From JAMXLO01 sp963812505 (GTDB lineage: Bacteria; Pseudomonadota; Alphaproteobacteria; Acetobacterales; Acetobacteraceae), in contig CAWEVM010000004.1 of assembly GCA_963812505.1 (NCBI GenBank), positions 30,418-94,417 on the forward strand: a DNA stretch of 64,000 nt, given 5' to 3'. How positions within the stretch are numbered: position 1 is the stretch's first letter; every line of letters starts with the position of its first letter. The notes beneath the pieces were generated by a model. That model was not told the origin of the DNA. It saw only the letters and a list, made by a program, of their open reading frames with translations, and did not search any database. The translations under genes and the position numbers were made by a program. Shown here piece after piece: positions 1 to 6,967 of the stretch.

Positions 1-647
1 CCGCCTCCACCTCGTCCAACCTGCAGTTCTGGAGTGTGGTGGCGATACAGGAGTCCGACCGGAAGTCACGGCTGGCGGAGCTTGCCGGACAGCAGCAGTT
101 CATCCGCGACGCGCCGCTTCTGCTGGTTTGGCTCGCCGACCTGTCACGCCTCGATCGCATCGCAGCCGAGCACCAGGCGCAGGTGGATGGTACGCATTAT
201 ATCGAGGAGTTCATCGTCGGCGTGGTGGATGCGGCCCTGGCTGCACAGAGTGCGCTGATCGCTGCGGAGTCGCTCGGACTGGGGACGGTTTACATTGGCG
301 CTATGAGGAACCTGCCCGAGCAGATCGCGGCCGAGCTTGGTCTGCCACCGCATGTCTTCGCGGTGTTCGGCATGTCGGTTGGGTATCCCGATCCGGACCG
401 GCCTACCGACATCAAGCCGCGCCTGCCTCAGTCCCTGGTGTTGCATCGCGAGCAGTACTCCGTCGCACCGCACAGCGAGGCGATCGATGACTACAACGCG
501 ACGATGCGCGACTTTCAGCACGAGCAGGGGATGAGGGCGATCGACTGGACGCAGCAGTGCTTCAGCCGCGTGAAGGATGCGGCGGCGCTGAGAGGCCGCG
601 ACCGCATGCGAGACGCGCTGCGCAATCTGGGCTTCGAACTGCGGTAG
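1..647 (+). CDS. NADPH-dependent nitroreductase/flavin oxidoreductase, 5' end cut by window
   Basis: The reading frame is already open at base 3 and runs to the TAG at 645-647. The first visible residues (STSSNLQFWSVVA) match the FMN-binding segment 'P(T)SxNxQxW' of NfsA-type nitroreductases, and the later stretch ESLGLGTVYIGAMRN matches the second conserved block of that family, which binds FMN and uses NADPH to reduce nitro or quinone compounds. About 25-40 N-terminal residues should lie upstream of the window. The C-terminal half (DRPTDIKPRLP onward) carries the long tail typical of NfsA/FRP proteins. The in-frame ATG at 36 is an internal Met, not a start. Family call is good; substrate unknown. 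Confidence 0.85.
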   Translation, partial: ASTSSNLQFWSVVAIQESDRKSRLAELAGQQQFIRDAPLLLVWLADLSRLDRIAAEHQAQVDGTHYIEEFIVGVVDAALAAQSALIAAESLGLGTVYIGAMRNLPEQIAAELGLPPHVFAVFGMSVGYPDPDRPTDIKPRLPQSLVLHREQYSVAPHSEAIDDYNATMRDFQHEQGMRAIDWTQQCFSRVKDAAALRGRDRMRDALRNLGFELR

Positions 648-653
648 GGTGGG

Positions 654-677
654 CCCCTCCCGCAAGGGGAGGGGGAG
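654..677. repeat. REP-like C-rich palindrome, copy A
   Basis: CCCCTCCCGCAAGGGGAGGG folds into a GC hairpin with a GCAA-type loop just after the nitroreductase stop codon. Nearly the same sequence occurs twice more in the window, at 40811-40836 (inverted) and 40891-40915. It sits only between genes, which fits a REP-type interspersed palindrome. It could also help terminate the upstream transcript, but no T-run follows. Confidence 0.6.
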
Positions 678-709
678 CCTTGCTGAGACCCCTTATGTAG
701 CCACACCTG

Positions 710-1126
710 TCATGCTTCCGCCAAGACCCTCAGGCAGGGCGGCGTAGCTTCGGGATCGATCTCCACCAGCGCGTCATTCGGCACCACGGCGGTGATATCG
801 ACATCGAACCCGGAGATCATGGTGAATTCCGCCAGCGCCGCCCCCTGCACCATGATCGGGTTCACCCGATTGAGCGCCAACGCTGCCGGCATCACGCCAC
901 GCGCCGTCATTTCCTTCAACATCCAGGCGGTCGCCACGCCACCCTTCGCTGCATCCAACACCAGAATGCGTCCGACATAAGACCGACCTGCCAGCTTATG
1001 CTCCGGCCGCGAGAACACGCCTGCAACGCGGTCGAGATCGTAGCGTGCGGAAAATCCGTCCTTCGCCACCAGCGCGTGGCCGCGGACGCGGCGTCCCATC
1101 GCAGCGACAGCGGAGAACTCAATCAT
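710..1126 (-). CDS. Aconitase X swivel domain protein, small subunit (DUF126)
   Basis: Small subunit of a two-part aconitase X. The protein begins MIEFSAVAAMGRRVRGHALV and shows the swivel-domain pattern: GxAxVxxxGFSxxYDxD near residue 20, GRSYVGRILVLDAAKGGVATAW in the middle and ALxxNRVNPIMVQGAAL later, about 138 residues, as usual for the family. The start chosen is the ATG that overlaps the large-subunit stop as ATGA (1123-1126), preceded by GGGAGGATCGG; a longer frame to 1159 exists but overlaps the large subunit. Characterised bacterial heterodimeric AcnX enzymes include cis-3-hydroxy-L-proline dehydratases; archaeal relatives act on phosphomevalonate. Substrate here is not proven. Confidence 0.85.
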   Translation of the reverse strand: MIEFSAVAAMGRRVRGHALVAKDGFSARYDLDRVAGVFSRPEHKLAGRSYVGRILVLDAAKGGVATAWMLKEMTARGVMPAALALNRVNPIMVQGAALAEFTMISGFDVDITAVVPNDALVEIDPEATPPCLRVLAEA

Positions 1127-2352
1127 CCGATCCTCCCGCAGCACGCCGCGTCGACGCATTCGTGCATCGACAGTAACACCGGCCTATACCCGTAACCGCC
1201 GAGAATATTGACCAGCTTCGCCGAACTGGTGGCGAGCGACTGCCAGCCATTCGCCTCTGCCATTTCGCGTGCATAGCTCTGGTAGAAGCACATGCCGGAC
1301 AGCACGAGACCGCCTGCCGCTTCGATGCGCGCGGTGAGGCCGAACCGATCGGCATCCGGCTTCACCTGTGGGCTGGTCACCACCAGCATCGGTATCGTCG
1401 CGCGTCGTCCGTCCAGCATGGCGGCAAGCTCGCGCAGTTCAATAAGGCTGAGTTGCGGCGCGGAAAATACCACGACATCGACTTTTTCCACGCCTGCACG
1501 ATAGGCGGCTTGAAATGCGCGGACGTCGGCTTCAGCGATGGCTGCTTTGACCGTCAAAGACGCATCGACCGCATGCTCCGCTTCCGGCGTAATTCCGACC
1601 ATGTGAAACAGCGCCACGGATCCGTAGCTCGCAAGCGCCGCGCCGAAATGCTTCAGCTCATCCGAAGTAGGAATGCGGTCAATGCCAAGCAGTGCAGGCA
1701 CTTGCCAATAGTCTCCGGCGATGCGTCCAACGATGCCGCCGATCGCGCCCCAATCATGCAGTTCACGCGGCGTATAATCGACGCGCAGCAACAGCGTCGC
1801 TCGGCGCTGCTCCGGCAAATGAAAGCCGTAGCGCGGCGTGCGTCCCGTCAGGCCGGCGGCCAGCGCGGACGGTCCACCTTCGAAATTCGATCGTGCACCG
1901 AGCACGCTGTTCGAGTAGATCACCACACCGGTGTCGCCATACGCCATGTGTTCGCCGAACACCGCCGGCATAATCGTCTGGTAGTTGATGCAGGTGTCGG
2001 TCATTAGGACGCCGAGTGCCTCGAAGGCCGTGATGACGCGGCGCTCCAATGCCAGCATCCACTCCTGATGCTTCAGTCGCGCCGCAGCGGCGAAGTCCGT
2101 GCCGCGCGGATCGGTGATGGAGGGGATGCGCACGCGGCGTTCGTGCTCGGGCAGTGCAGCCAGGCGTTCGAGCCATTCGACGCCAGCGACGCCGAGCGAT
2201 TCGGTGTCGGCCATGATGTGCGCCTGCGATACAGGCACGAAGTCGGCTGCGCCGAGATAACGTCCGACGCGGACCTGATGGTCGATCGCCCACTGCCGCG
2301 CCGGCCCCGCCTCGCCGGCCAGCATGGCACTTTCCTCGTCGGTCAGACGCAT
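1123..2352 (-). CDS. Aconitase X catalytic domain protein, large subunit (DUF521)
   Basis: 409 residues, the normal length of the catalytic half of aconitase X. Visible family marks are the N-terminal LTDEESAMLAGEAGPARQWA, the Cys in TDTCINYQ (Cys121), GEHMAYGDTGVVIYSNSVLGARSNFEGG, and Cys residues in SGMCFYQ and HECVDAACCG that could be Fe-S ligands. AcnX enzymes are Fe-S hydro-lyases; bacterial two-subunit forms dehydrate cis-3-hydroxy-L-proline. It overlaps the small subunit by 4 bases, so the two are translationally coupled, and it lies 19 bases after the alpha/beta hydrolase gene in the same operon. No proline-racemase or ornithine cyclodeaminase gene is adjacent in the window, so the hydroxyproline role remains inference. 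Confidence 0.85.
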   Translation of the reverse strand: MRLTDEESAMLAGEAGPARQWAIDHQVRVGRYLGAADFVPVSQAHIMADTESLGVAGVEWLERLAALPEHERRVRIPSITDPRGTDFAAAARLKHQEWMLALERRVITAFEALGVLMTDTCINYQTIMPAVFGEHMAYGDTGVVIYSNSVLGARSNFEGGPSALAAGLTGRTPRYGFHLPEQRRATLLLRVDYTPRELHDWGAIGGIVGRIAGDYWQVPALLGIDRIPTSDELKHFGAALASYGSVALFHMVGITPEAEHAVDASLTVKAAIAEADVRAFQAAYRAGVEKVDVVVFSAPQLSLIELRELAAMLDGRRATIPMLVVTSPQVKPDADRFGLTARIEAAGGLVLSGMCFYQSYAREMAEANGWQSLATSSAKLVNILGGYGYRPVLLSMHECVDAACCGRIG

Positions 2353-2371
2353 GTCTGGGATGATGCTTGGA

Positions 2372-3142
2372 TCAATTGACGGCTGTCAAAAACGCTTCGA
2401 CCACGGCGACGAAGCCTGTCGGATTTTCGGCATGCAGCCAGTGTCCGGCATTCTTCAGCGTAACGAAGCGTGCCTTCGGGAACAGTGCGCGGATCACCGG
2501 GCGGTGCTGTGGCTTGATGTAGTTCGACGTTGCACCCGCAATGAACAAGGTTGGTCCGGTGTAGCGTGCATTGTCGGGTACGTCCCAGGCCTCGATGTCA
2601 GCGAAGGCGGCGATGATCTCGGCAAGGCCGATGCGCCAGGCCGGCTCCGCACCCAGCTGCAAATTCTGCAGCAGGAACGCACGCATTCCTGCATCTGGAA
2701 CTGCCTCGGCCAGCGCGGCATCCGCCGCCGCTCGCGTCATCCCCGCAGCAAGCGGCAGCGCAGTCATCGCCTCGGCCGTGGGGCGCAAATGCGGCGGATA
2801 GGGCACCGGCGCAATATCGGCGACGATCAGGCGGGCGACTGCATCGGGCTGCATCAGCGCCGCCTGCATTGCCGCCTTGCCACCCATCGAATGTCCGAGC
2901 AGCACCGCCGGGAGCGCGCCAAGCCGATCGAGAGTTTGCAGCACATCGGCGGCCATGGTCGCGTATCGCATGTCGCTGTCGTGTGGGCTCGCGCCGTGAT
3001 TGCGCAGATCGAGGGCAATCGTGCGCCGATGCTGCGCGAACGCACGTTGCACGCCGCCGAAATTGCGGGCCGAACCGAACAGACCATGTAGCAGGATGAG
3101 CGGCGAACCGCCCTGCCCTGCCTCAATGGCCTTCAGCATCAT
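2372..3142 (-). CDS. Alpha/beta fold hydrolase (YbfF-like esterase)
   Basis: 256 residues with an alpha/beta-hydrolase layout: oxyanion segment LILLHGLFGSARNF near residue 15, ALDLRNHGASPH, nucleophile elbow GHSMGG (Ser near 92) and the late His in NAGHWLHAENP. Length and these motifs fit the YbfF/acyl-CoA esterase group. The start at 3142 forms an ATGA overlap with the stop of the EamA gene; an in-frame ATG at 3157 (MADAAMM...) is the alternative. Translational coupling to the permease and the 19-base gap to the aconitase X genes suggest one operon. The substrate cannot be read from sequence. Confidence 0.85.
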   Translation of the reverse strand: MMLKAIEAGQGGSPLILLHGLFGSARNFGGVQRAFAQHRRTIALDLRNHGASPHDSDMRYATMAADVLQTLDRLGALPAVLLGHSMGGKAAMQAALMQPDAVARLIVADIAPVPYPPHLRPTAEAMTALPLAAGMTRAAADAALAEAVPDAGMRAFLLQNLQLGAEPAWRIGLAEIIAAFADIEAWDVPDNARYTGPTLFIAGATSNYIKPQHRPVIRALFPKARFVTLKNAGHWLHAENPTGFVAVVEAFLTAVN

Positions 3143-4080
3143 CGCCGCGTCGGCCATGCGGCGGCGCCGACACCGAAGATGATCAGCGCGGAACCGGCCA
3201 GCAGGTCCACAGTGATCGGCTCGCCGAGTAGGAGGTTGGCGAGGATCAGGCTGATCGCCGGGGTTGTCAGGAAGCCGACCGAGGACACCACGGCGGGCAA
3301 TGTCGCCGTCGCCTGAATGACGCACCATGTGCCGAACGGGCTGGCGATCAGGCCGATGCAGGCCAACGCGGCCCACGACGCGGGATGCGTACCGATCCCG
3401 CCATGCGGTGCGTGCAACAGCAGCAACGGCAGGAGGAAGAGCGCACTGATGGCGAAACACCAAGGCATCAACTCGAACATTGTCGAGCGCGGCGTCGCGG
3501 CACGGGTGACGATGATGGCGATCGACCAGGAGAAGGATGCGCCCAGCAGAAAGGCATGGCCGATCAGCGTGTCGCGGGACGACCAATCGATCGCCCACGG
3601 GCTCATCAGGATCACCACACCGGCGAGGCCAAACCCGGCCGCGATCCAGCGCCGCGGCGGAATGGTTTCATGCAGAAAGATCAGCGACAACGGTACAACC
3701 CACATCGTCGTCGTGTTCGCAAGGATCGCAGTGCGTCCCGCGGGAACCCAGGCGACCGCTTCGTGGGCGAACGCAAAGTAAAGCCCAAGTTGACAGACGC
3801 CGACCGCAATCAGTGCGGGAAGATCGTTGCGATGCGGTACGCGCAGTCGGCCCTGTACCGCGAGAATTGTGGCGATCGTTGCACCGGACAATACGGCACG
3901 CCCTTCTGCAAACCACAGCGGCGTGCTACCGAGGCTTAGGGCGATCTTTGTCAGGGGCCACGCGCTGCTGAGCAGGATCACTGACACGGCGAGCTGGACA
4001 AAACCGGCTGCTGCAGCTTTCTTCCCGTCATCGAACGAGGCGGCAGCTCCGGGCATCGACAACTCAACGGAACGCGACAT
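3139..4080 (-). CDS. EamA/DMT family transporter
   Basis: 313 residues with about ten hydrophobic segments and two EamA repeats (roughly residues 25-155 and 170-305). The conserved end-of-repeat pattern LxLxE is visible in LSLIFLHETIPPRRW and in LILANLLLGEPITVDLL. Inner-membrane permease of the drug/metabolite transporter superfamily, probably exporting a small metabolite. The chosen ATG at 4080 lies only 9 bp from the divergent DUF1028 start, and no clear ribosome site precedes it; Met at 4056 is an alternative that leaves more room for a promoter. It heads the operon with the hydrolase and aconitase X subunits. Confidence 0.85.
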   Translation of the reverse strand: MSRSVELSMPGAAASFDDGKKAAAAGFVQLAVSVILLSSAWPLTKIALSLGSTPLWFAEGRAVLSGATIATILAVQGRLRVPHRNDLPALIAVGVCQLGLYFAFAHEAVAWVPAGRTAILANTTTMWVVPLSLIFLHETIPPRRWIAAGFGLAGVVILMSPWAIDWSSRDTLIGHAFLLGASFSWSIAIIVTRAATPRSTMFELMPWCFAISALFLLPLLLLHAPHGGIGTHPASWAALACIGLIASPFGTWCVIQATATLPAVVSSVGFLTTPAISLILANLLLGEPITVDLLAGSALIIFGVGAAAWPTRR

Positions 4081-4089
4081 TAGAGACCC

Positions 4090-4746
4090 ATGACCTTCTC
4101 TCTCATCGGCCGCTGCCCCCGTACCGGACAGATCGGCGCTGCCGTGACCACATCCTCGATCGCCGTCGGCGCGCGCTGCGCCTATTGCGCCGCCGGTGTT
4201 GGCGCTGTGCTGACGCAGCATCGCACCGATCCGCGGCTTGGGCCACGTGGGCTCGCGCTGCTGCGCTCCGGCTGCTCGGCGCAGCAGACATTGGATGCGC
4301 TAGTCGCCTCAACGTCGCACGCGCATTGGCGGCAGCTCGCCGTATTGGATGCGGCCGGCAACACAGCCGCTTTCAGCGGCGCACGGGTCAAGCCGGAATT
4401 GGACGCGGCAACTGCACAGGACGCCTGCGCGATCGGCAATATCCTGGCGAACACGACGGTGCCTCCGGCGATGCTGCGCGCGTTCAAGGCCGACCCATCC
4501 GCCCCGCTGGCAGAGCGGCTGGTGGTGGCGCTGGAAGCGGGCCTCGCGGCAGGCGGCGAGCCTGTGCCCGTGCGCAGTGCGCATCTGCTGGTGGTGGAGC
4601 GCGAGAGCTTCCCGCTCATCGACCTGCGGATCGATTGGAGTGACAGGCCGATCGCCGAACTTCGCTCGCTGTGGCAGCTCTATGCGCCGCAGAGCAACGA
4701 TTATCTGGTGCGTGCGCTCGATCCCGACAATCCGTCGATCACCTGA
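4090..4746 (+). CDS. DUF1028 domain-containing protein
   Basis: 218 residues. The N-terminal TFSLIGRCPRTGQIGAAVTTSS and the later VLTQHRTDPRLGPRGLALL are hallmarks of DUF1028, a family with an Ntn-hydrolase-like fold and no firmly established reaction; many members are linked to amino acid or peptide catabolism genes. The full domain is present with no extra domains. It starts divergently from the EamA permease with 9 bp between ATGs, so the two probably share control. Downstream lies the DAHP synthase attenuator, separated by its own promoter. Confidence 0.85.
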   Translation: MTFSLIGRCPRTGQIGAAVTTSSIAVGARCAYCAAGVGAVLTQHRTDPRLGPRGLALLRSGCSAQQTLDALVASTSHAHWRQLAVLDAAGNTAAFSGARVKPELDAATAQDACAIGNILANTTVPPAMLRAFKADPSAPLAERLVVALEAGLAAGGEPVPVRSAHLLVVERESFPLIDLRIDWSDRPIAELRSLWQLYAPQSNDYLVRALDPDNPSIT

Positions 4747-4760
4747 GCGCAAATCTGCGC

Positions 4761-4790
4761 TTGCCATTTGCACCGCTTCTGGGCTAATGA
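4761..4790 (+). promoter_or_regulatory. Predicted promoter of the DAHP synthase leader
   Basis: TTGCCA (4761-4766), an 18-base spacer and TAATGA (4785-4790) form a sigma-70 type promoter. The expected start site, about seven bases past the -10 box, falls on or next to the ATG of the leader peptide at 4797, so the leader mRNA may be leaderless. Prediction from sequence only. Confidence 0.5.
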
Positions 4791-4796
4791 GCAGTT

Positions 4797-4862
4797 ATGG
4801 CACGGATGCAGATCATTTCCGCCTCACGATTTTGGTACCGCTGGTACACACCGGCGGCCTAG
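4797..4862 (+). CDS. Aromatic-amino-acid leader peptide of the DAHP synthase attenuator
   Basis: A 21-codon ORF, ATG 4797 to TAG 4860-4862, encoding MARMQIISASRFWYRWYTPAA. Residues 12-17 are Phe-Trp-Tyr-Arg-Trp-Tyr, five aromatic residues in six codons and covering all three end products of the pathway. It sits directly upstream of the first enzyme of that pathway and inside a set of alternative hairpins, which is the classic design of a ribosome-stalling leader peptide. No strong Shine-Dalgarno precedes it; the predicted transcription start suggests leaderless initiation at 4797, or use of the internal ATG at 4806. Confidence 0.8.
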   Translation: MARMQIISASRFWYRWYTPAA

Positions 4863-4914
4863 GATCGTGCACTACTAGCAGGAACCCCGAAGCCGCCCCG
4901 TCAAGGCGGCTTTC
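4838..4914 (+). promoter_or_regulatory. Transcription attenuator: pause hairpin, antiterminator and terminator
   Basis: Four segments can be read. Segment 1 (4838-4845, CCGCTGGT) pairs with segment 2 (4850-4857, ACCGGCGG). Segment 2 also contains GGCGGC (4853-4858), which pairs with GCCGCC (4892-4897, segment 3). Segment 3 within AAGCCGCC (4890-4897) pairs with GGCGGCTT (4905-4912, segment 4), followed by TTCGCATTTC, giving the terminator. A ribosome stalled on the Trp/Tyr codons (4833-4847) covers segment 1 and frees 2:3, the antiterminator; a ribosome reaching the stop at 4860-4862 covers segment 2 and lets 3:4 form. The weak T-run is the least typical element. Confidence 0.75.
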
Positions 4915-4981
4915 GCATTTCTACGGCATCGGAAATCGGATTTCGCCAAGACAGAGCGGCCTCTTACTGAAGGAGGCTCGT

Positions 4982-5083
4982 ATGTCCAGTTCAGGATTCG
5001 ATTTCGACGTCATCACCGGCCCGTCCGTTCCGAGGCCCGTACCGCAACCCGCACCGCCTCGCGCGCCTCAGCGACCGCGATGA
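4982..5083 (+). CDS. Small ORF (33 aa) coupled to DAHP synthase
   Basis: ATG at 4982 is preceded by GAAGGAGGCTCGT, the strongest ribosome site in this region, and the frame ends with TGA at 5081-5083, six bases before the DAHP synthase ATG, which itself lacks a ribosome site. The product is 33 residues: an N-terminal FDFDVI patch, then a tail rich in Pro and Arg. The arrangement suggests that ribosomes loading here re-initiate on the enzyme gene. The peptide itself is not recognised; it could be functional or just a coupling device. It lies downstream of the attenuator. Confidence 0.6.
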   Translation: MSSSGFDFDVITGPSVPRPVPQPAPPRAPQRPR

Positions 5084-5089
5084 CGCGCC

Positions 5090-6469
5090 ATGTGGACACC
5101 ACAGGACTGGCGCGCCTGCCCGATCGCGCAGGCGCCGATCTATCCGGACGCAGCGGCGCTTGACGCTGTCGAGGCGGAACTTCGCGTCGCACCACCACTG
5201 ATCTTCGCCGGCGAGGCGCGCGCATTGAAGGCGCAGCTTGCCAGCGCCATGGCAGGCGAGGCGTTTCTGTTGCAAGCCGGCGACTGTGCGGAATCGTTCG
5301 CCGAATTCCATGCCAACGCGTTGCGCGACACGGTGAAGGTGCTGCTGCAAATGGCGGTGGTGCTCAGTTATGCCGCCGCCGTGCCGGTGGTGAAGGTCGC
5401 GCGTTTGGCCGGGCAGTTCGCCAAGCCGCGCTCTCAACCCACAGAGACGATCGATGGCGTCACTCTGCCCTCCTATCGCGGTGACATCGTCAACGACATC
5501 ACGTTCGATGCGGCGGCGCGCACGCCGGACCCGTCGCGAATGCTGCGCGCCTACAATCAGTCGGCGATCACGCTCAATCTGCTGCGCGCCTTCACGCAAG
5601 GCGGCTTTGCCGACCTGGCGCGGGTGCAGCAGTGGAACCAGGCGTTCATTGCGGCGTCACCGCAAGGTGAGCGCTATGGCGAGATCTGCCGGCGCATCCA
5701 GGAGTCGCTGGCGTTCATGGCGGCCTGCGGCCTGACGTCGGCAAACGCGCCTCAGCTTCGCTCGGCCGAGTTCTACACCAGCCACGATGCGATGCTGCTG
5801 AACTACGAAGAGCCATTGGCGCGGCAGGACTCGCTGACCGGCGATTGGTACGCATGTTCCACGCATTTGCCATGGATCGGCGAGCGCACGCGGCAGGCGG
5901 ATGGCGCGCACGTTGCATTCATGCGCGGTGTCGCCAACCCGCTGGGTCTGAAATGCGGGCCGACGATGACCCCGGACGAAGTGCTTCGTCTGATCGACAC
6001 GCTCAATCCGCGGAACGAGCCGGGGCGGCTGACGCTGATCACGCGCATGGGTGCGGAGCGCATCGGCACCGGATTGCCTCCGCTGATACGGGCCGTGCGG
6101 CGTGCAGGACATAGCGTGGTGTGGTCGTGCGATCCAATGCACGGCAATACGGTGACGACTGAAACAGGACGCAAGACACGTCCGTTCGACCGGATCATCG
6201 CGGAACTGCGCGCCTGCTTTGCGGTGCATCGTGCGGAGGGAAGCCGGCTCGGTGGTATGCACATCGAGATGACCGGCAAGGATGTCACCGAATGCACCGG
6301 TGGCGCGCAACGGATCGATGAGGACGCGCTCGCGGATCGCTATCATACGCATTGCGACCCACGGCTGAACGGCTCGCAGGCGTTGGAGCTGGCGTTCCTG
6401 GTTGCGGAGGAGCTGAAGAAGGAGCGGCAGCGGCAGCGCACGGTTGCACTGCCTGCGGCAGCAGAATAG
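5090..6469 (+). CDS. aroG: Class II 3-deoxy-7-phosphoheptulonate (DAHP) synthase
   Basis: 459 residues, the standard length of plant-like (class II) DAHP synthase, the first step of the shikimate pathway (phosphoenolpyruvate plus erythrose 4-phosphate). Seen directly: LLQAGDCAESF with the metal Cys66, TSHDAMLLNYEE, LKCGPTMTPDE, RAGHSVVWSCDPMHGNT and the C-terminal GGMHIEMTGKDVTECTGG with metal-binding His and Glu. The start MWTPQDWR is typical for the class. Regulation by aromatic amino acid supply is indicated by the leader peptide and attenuator upstream, and translation is probably coupled to the 33-residue ORF. It converges on msrB with three bases between stop codons. Confidence 0.95.
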   Translation: MWTPQDWRACPIAQAPIYPDAAALDAVEAELRVAPPLIFAGEARALKAQLASAMAGEAFLLQAGDCAESFAEFHANALRDTVKVLLQMAVVLSYAAAVPVVKVARLAGQFAKPRSQPTETIDGVTLPSYRGDIVNDITFDAAARTPDPSRMLRAYNQSAITLNLLRAFTQGGFADLARVQQWNQAFIAASPQGERYGEICRRIQESLAFMAACGLTSANAPQLRSAEFYTSHDAMLLNYEEPLARQDSLTGDWYACSTHLPWIGERTRQADGAHVAFMRGVANPLGLKCGPTMTPDEVLRLIDTLNPRNEPGRLTLITRMGAERIGTGLPPLIRAVRRAGHSVVWSCDPMHGNTVTTETGRKTRPFDRIIAELRACFAVHRAEGSRLGGMHIEMTGKDVTECTGGAQRIDEDALADRYHTHCDPRLNGSQALELAFLVAEELKKERQRQRTVALPAAAE

Positions 6470-6472
6470 TTG

Positions 6473-6901
6473 TCAGTCCGGCTTGAAGTCCATCGCCGCG
6501 CCGTTCATGCAGTAGCGCTGCCCGGTCGGGCGAGGCCCATCGTCGAACACGTGGCCGAGGTGACCGCCGCAGTTGCTGCAATGCACCTCGGTGCGCGTCG
6601 TGAAGAGACTGCGGTCTTCGGTGGAACCGACCGCTCCTTCCAGCGGCTGATAGAAGCTGGGCCAGCCGGTGCCGCTTTCGAACTTGGTACCGGAGGCGAA
6701 CAGCTCCTGACCGCAGCCGGCGCAGACGAACTTGCCGTGCCGCTTTTCCGCGTTCAGCGGGCTGGTGCCGGCGCGCTCCGTGCCATGCTTGCGCAACACC
6801 TGGTATTGCGCGGGCGAGAGTTTCGCGCGCCACTCCTCCTCGGTGTGGGTCACGGGAAACGTCTCGGTATCCGCTGTGTTCGACGAGCCGAACAGCCGCA
6901 T
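6473..6901 (-). CDS. msrB: Peptide-methionine (R)-S-oxide reductase MsrB
   Basis: 142 residues. Repairs methionine-R-sulfoxide in oxidised proteins using thioredoxin. The zinc pairs are CAGC (Cys60, Cys63) and CSNC (Cys108, Cys111); the catalytic Cys131 is in RYCMNG, and SGTGWPSF is conserved. The start at 6901 is chosen because AGGAGG lies seven bases upstream; an ATG at 6922 would place that site inside the gene. A single-gene unit, divergent from the FAH-family hydrolase (66 bp between). Confidence 0.95.
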   Translation of the reverse strand: MRLFGSSNTADTETFPVTHTEEEWRAKLSPAQYQVLRKHGTERAGTSPLNAEKRHGKFVCAGCGQELFASGTKFESGTGWPSFYQPLEGAVGSTEDRSLFTTRTEVHCSNCGGHLGHVFDDGPRPTGQRYCMNGAAMDFKPD

Positions 6902-6967
6902 GGGCCTGCCTCCTGGGTTCATCGCTCTTAGTATAGGGTGCCGGGCCTGGCTTTGGGAGGACAGGGG

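Noticed and set aside
4349..5083. Long plus-strand ORF running from DUF1028 into the leader region
   Set aside because: Its first part is a shadow of the DUF1028 gene; only the last 33 codons, with their own ribosome site, are kept as a separate small ORF.
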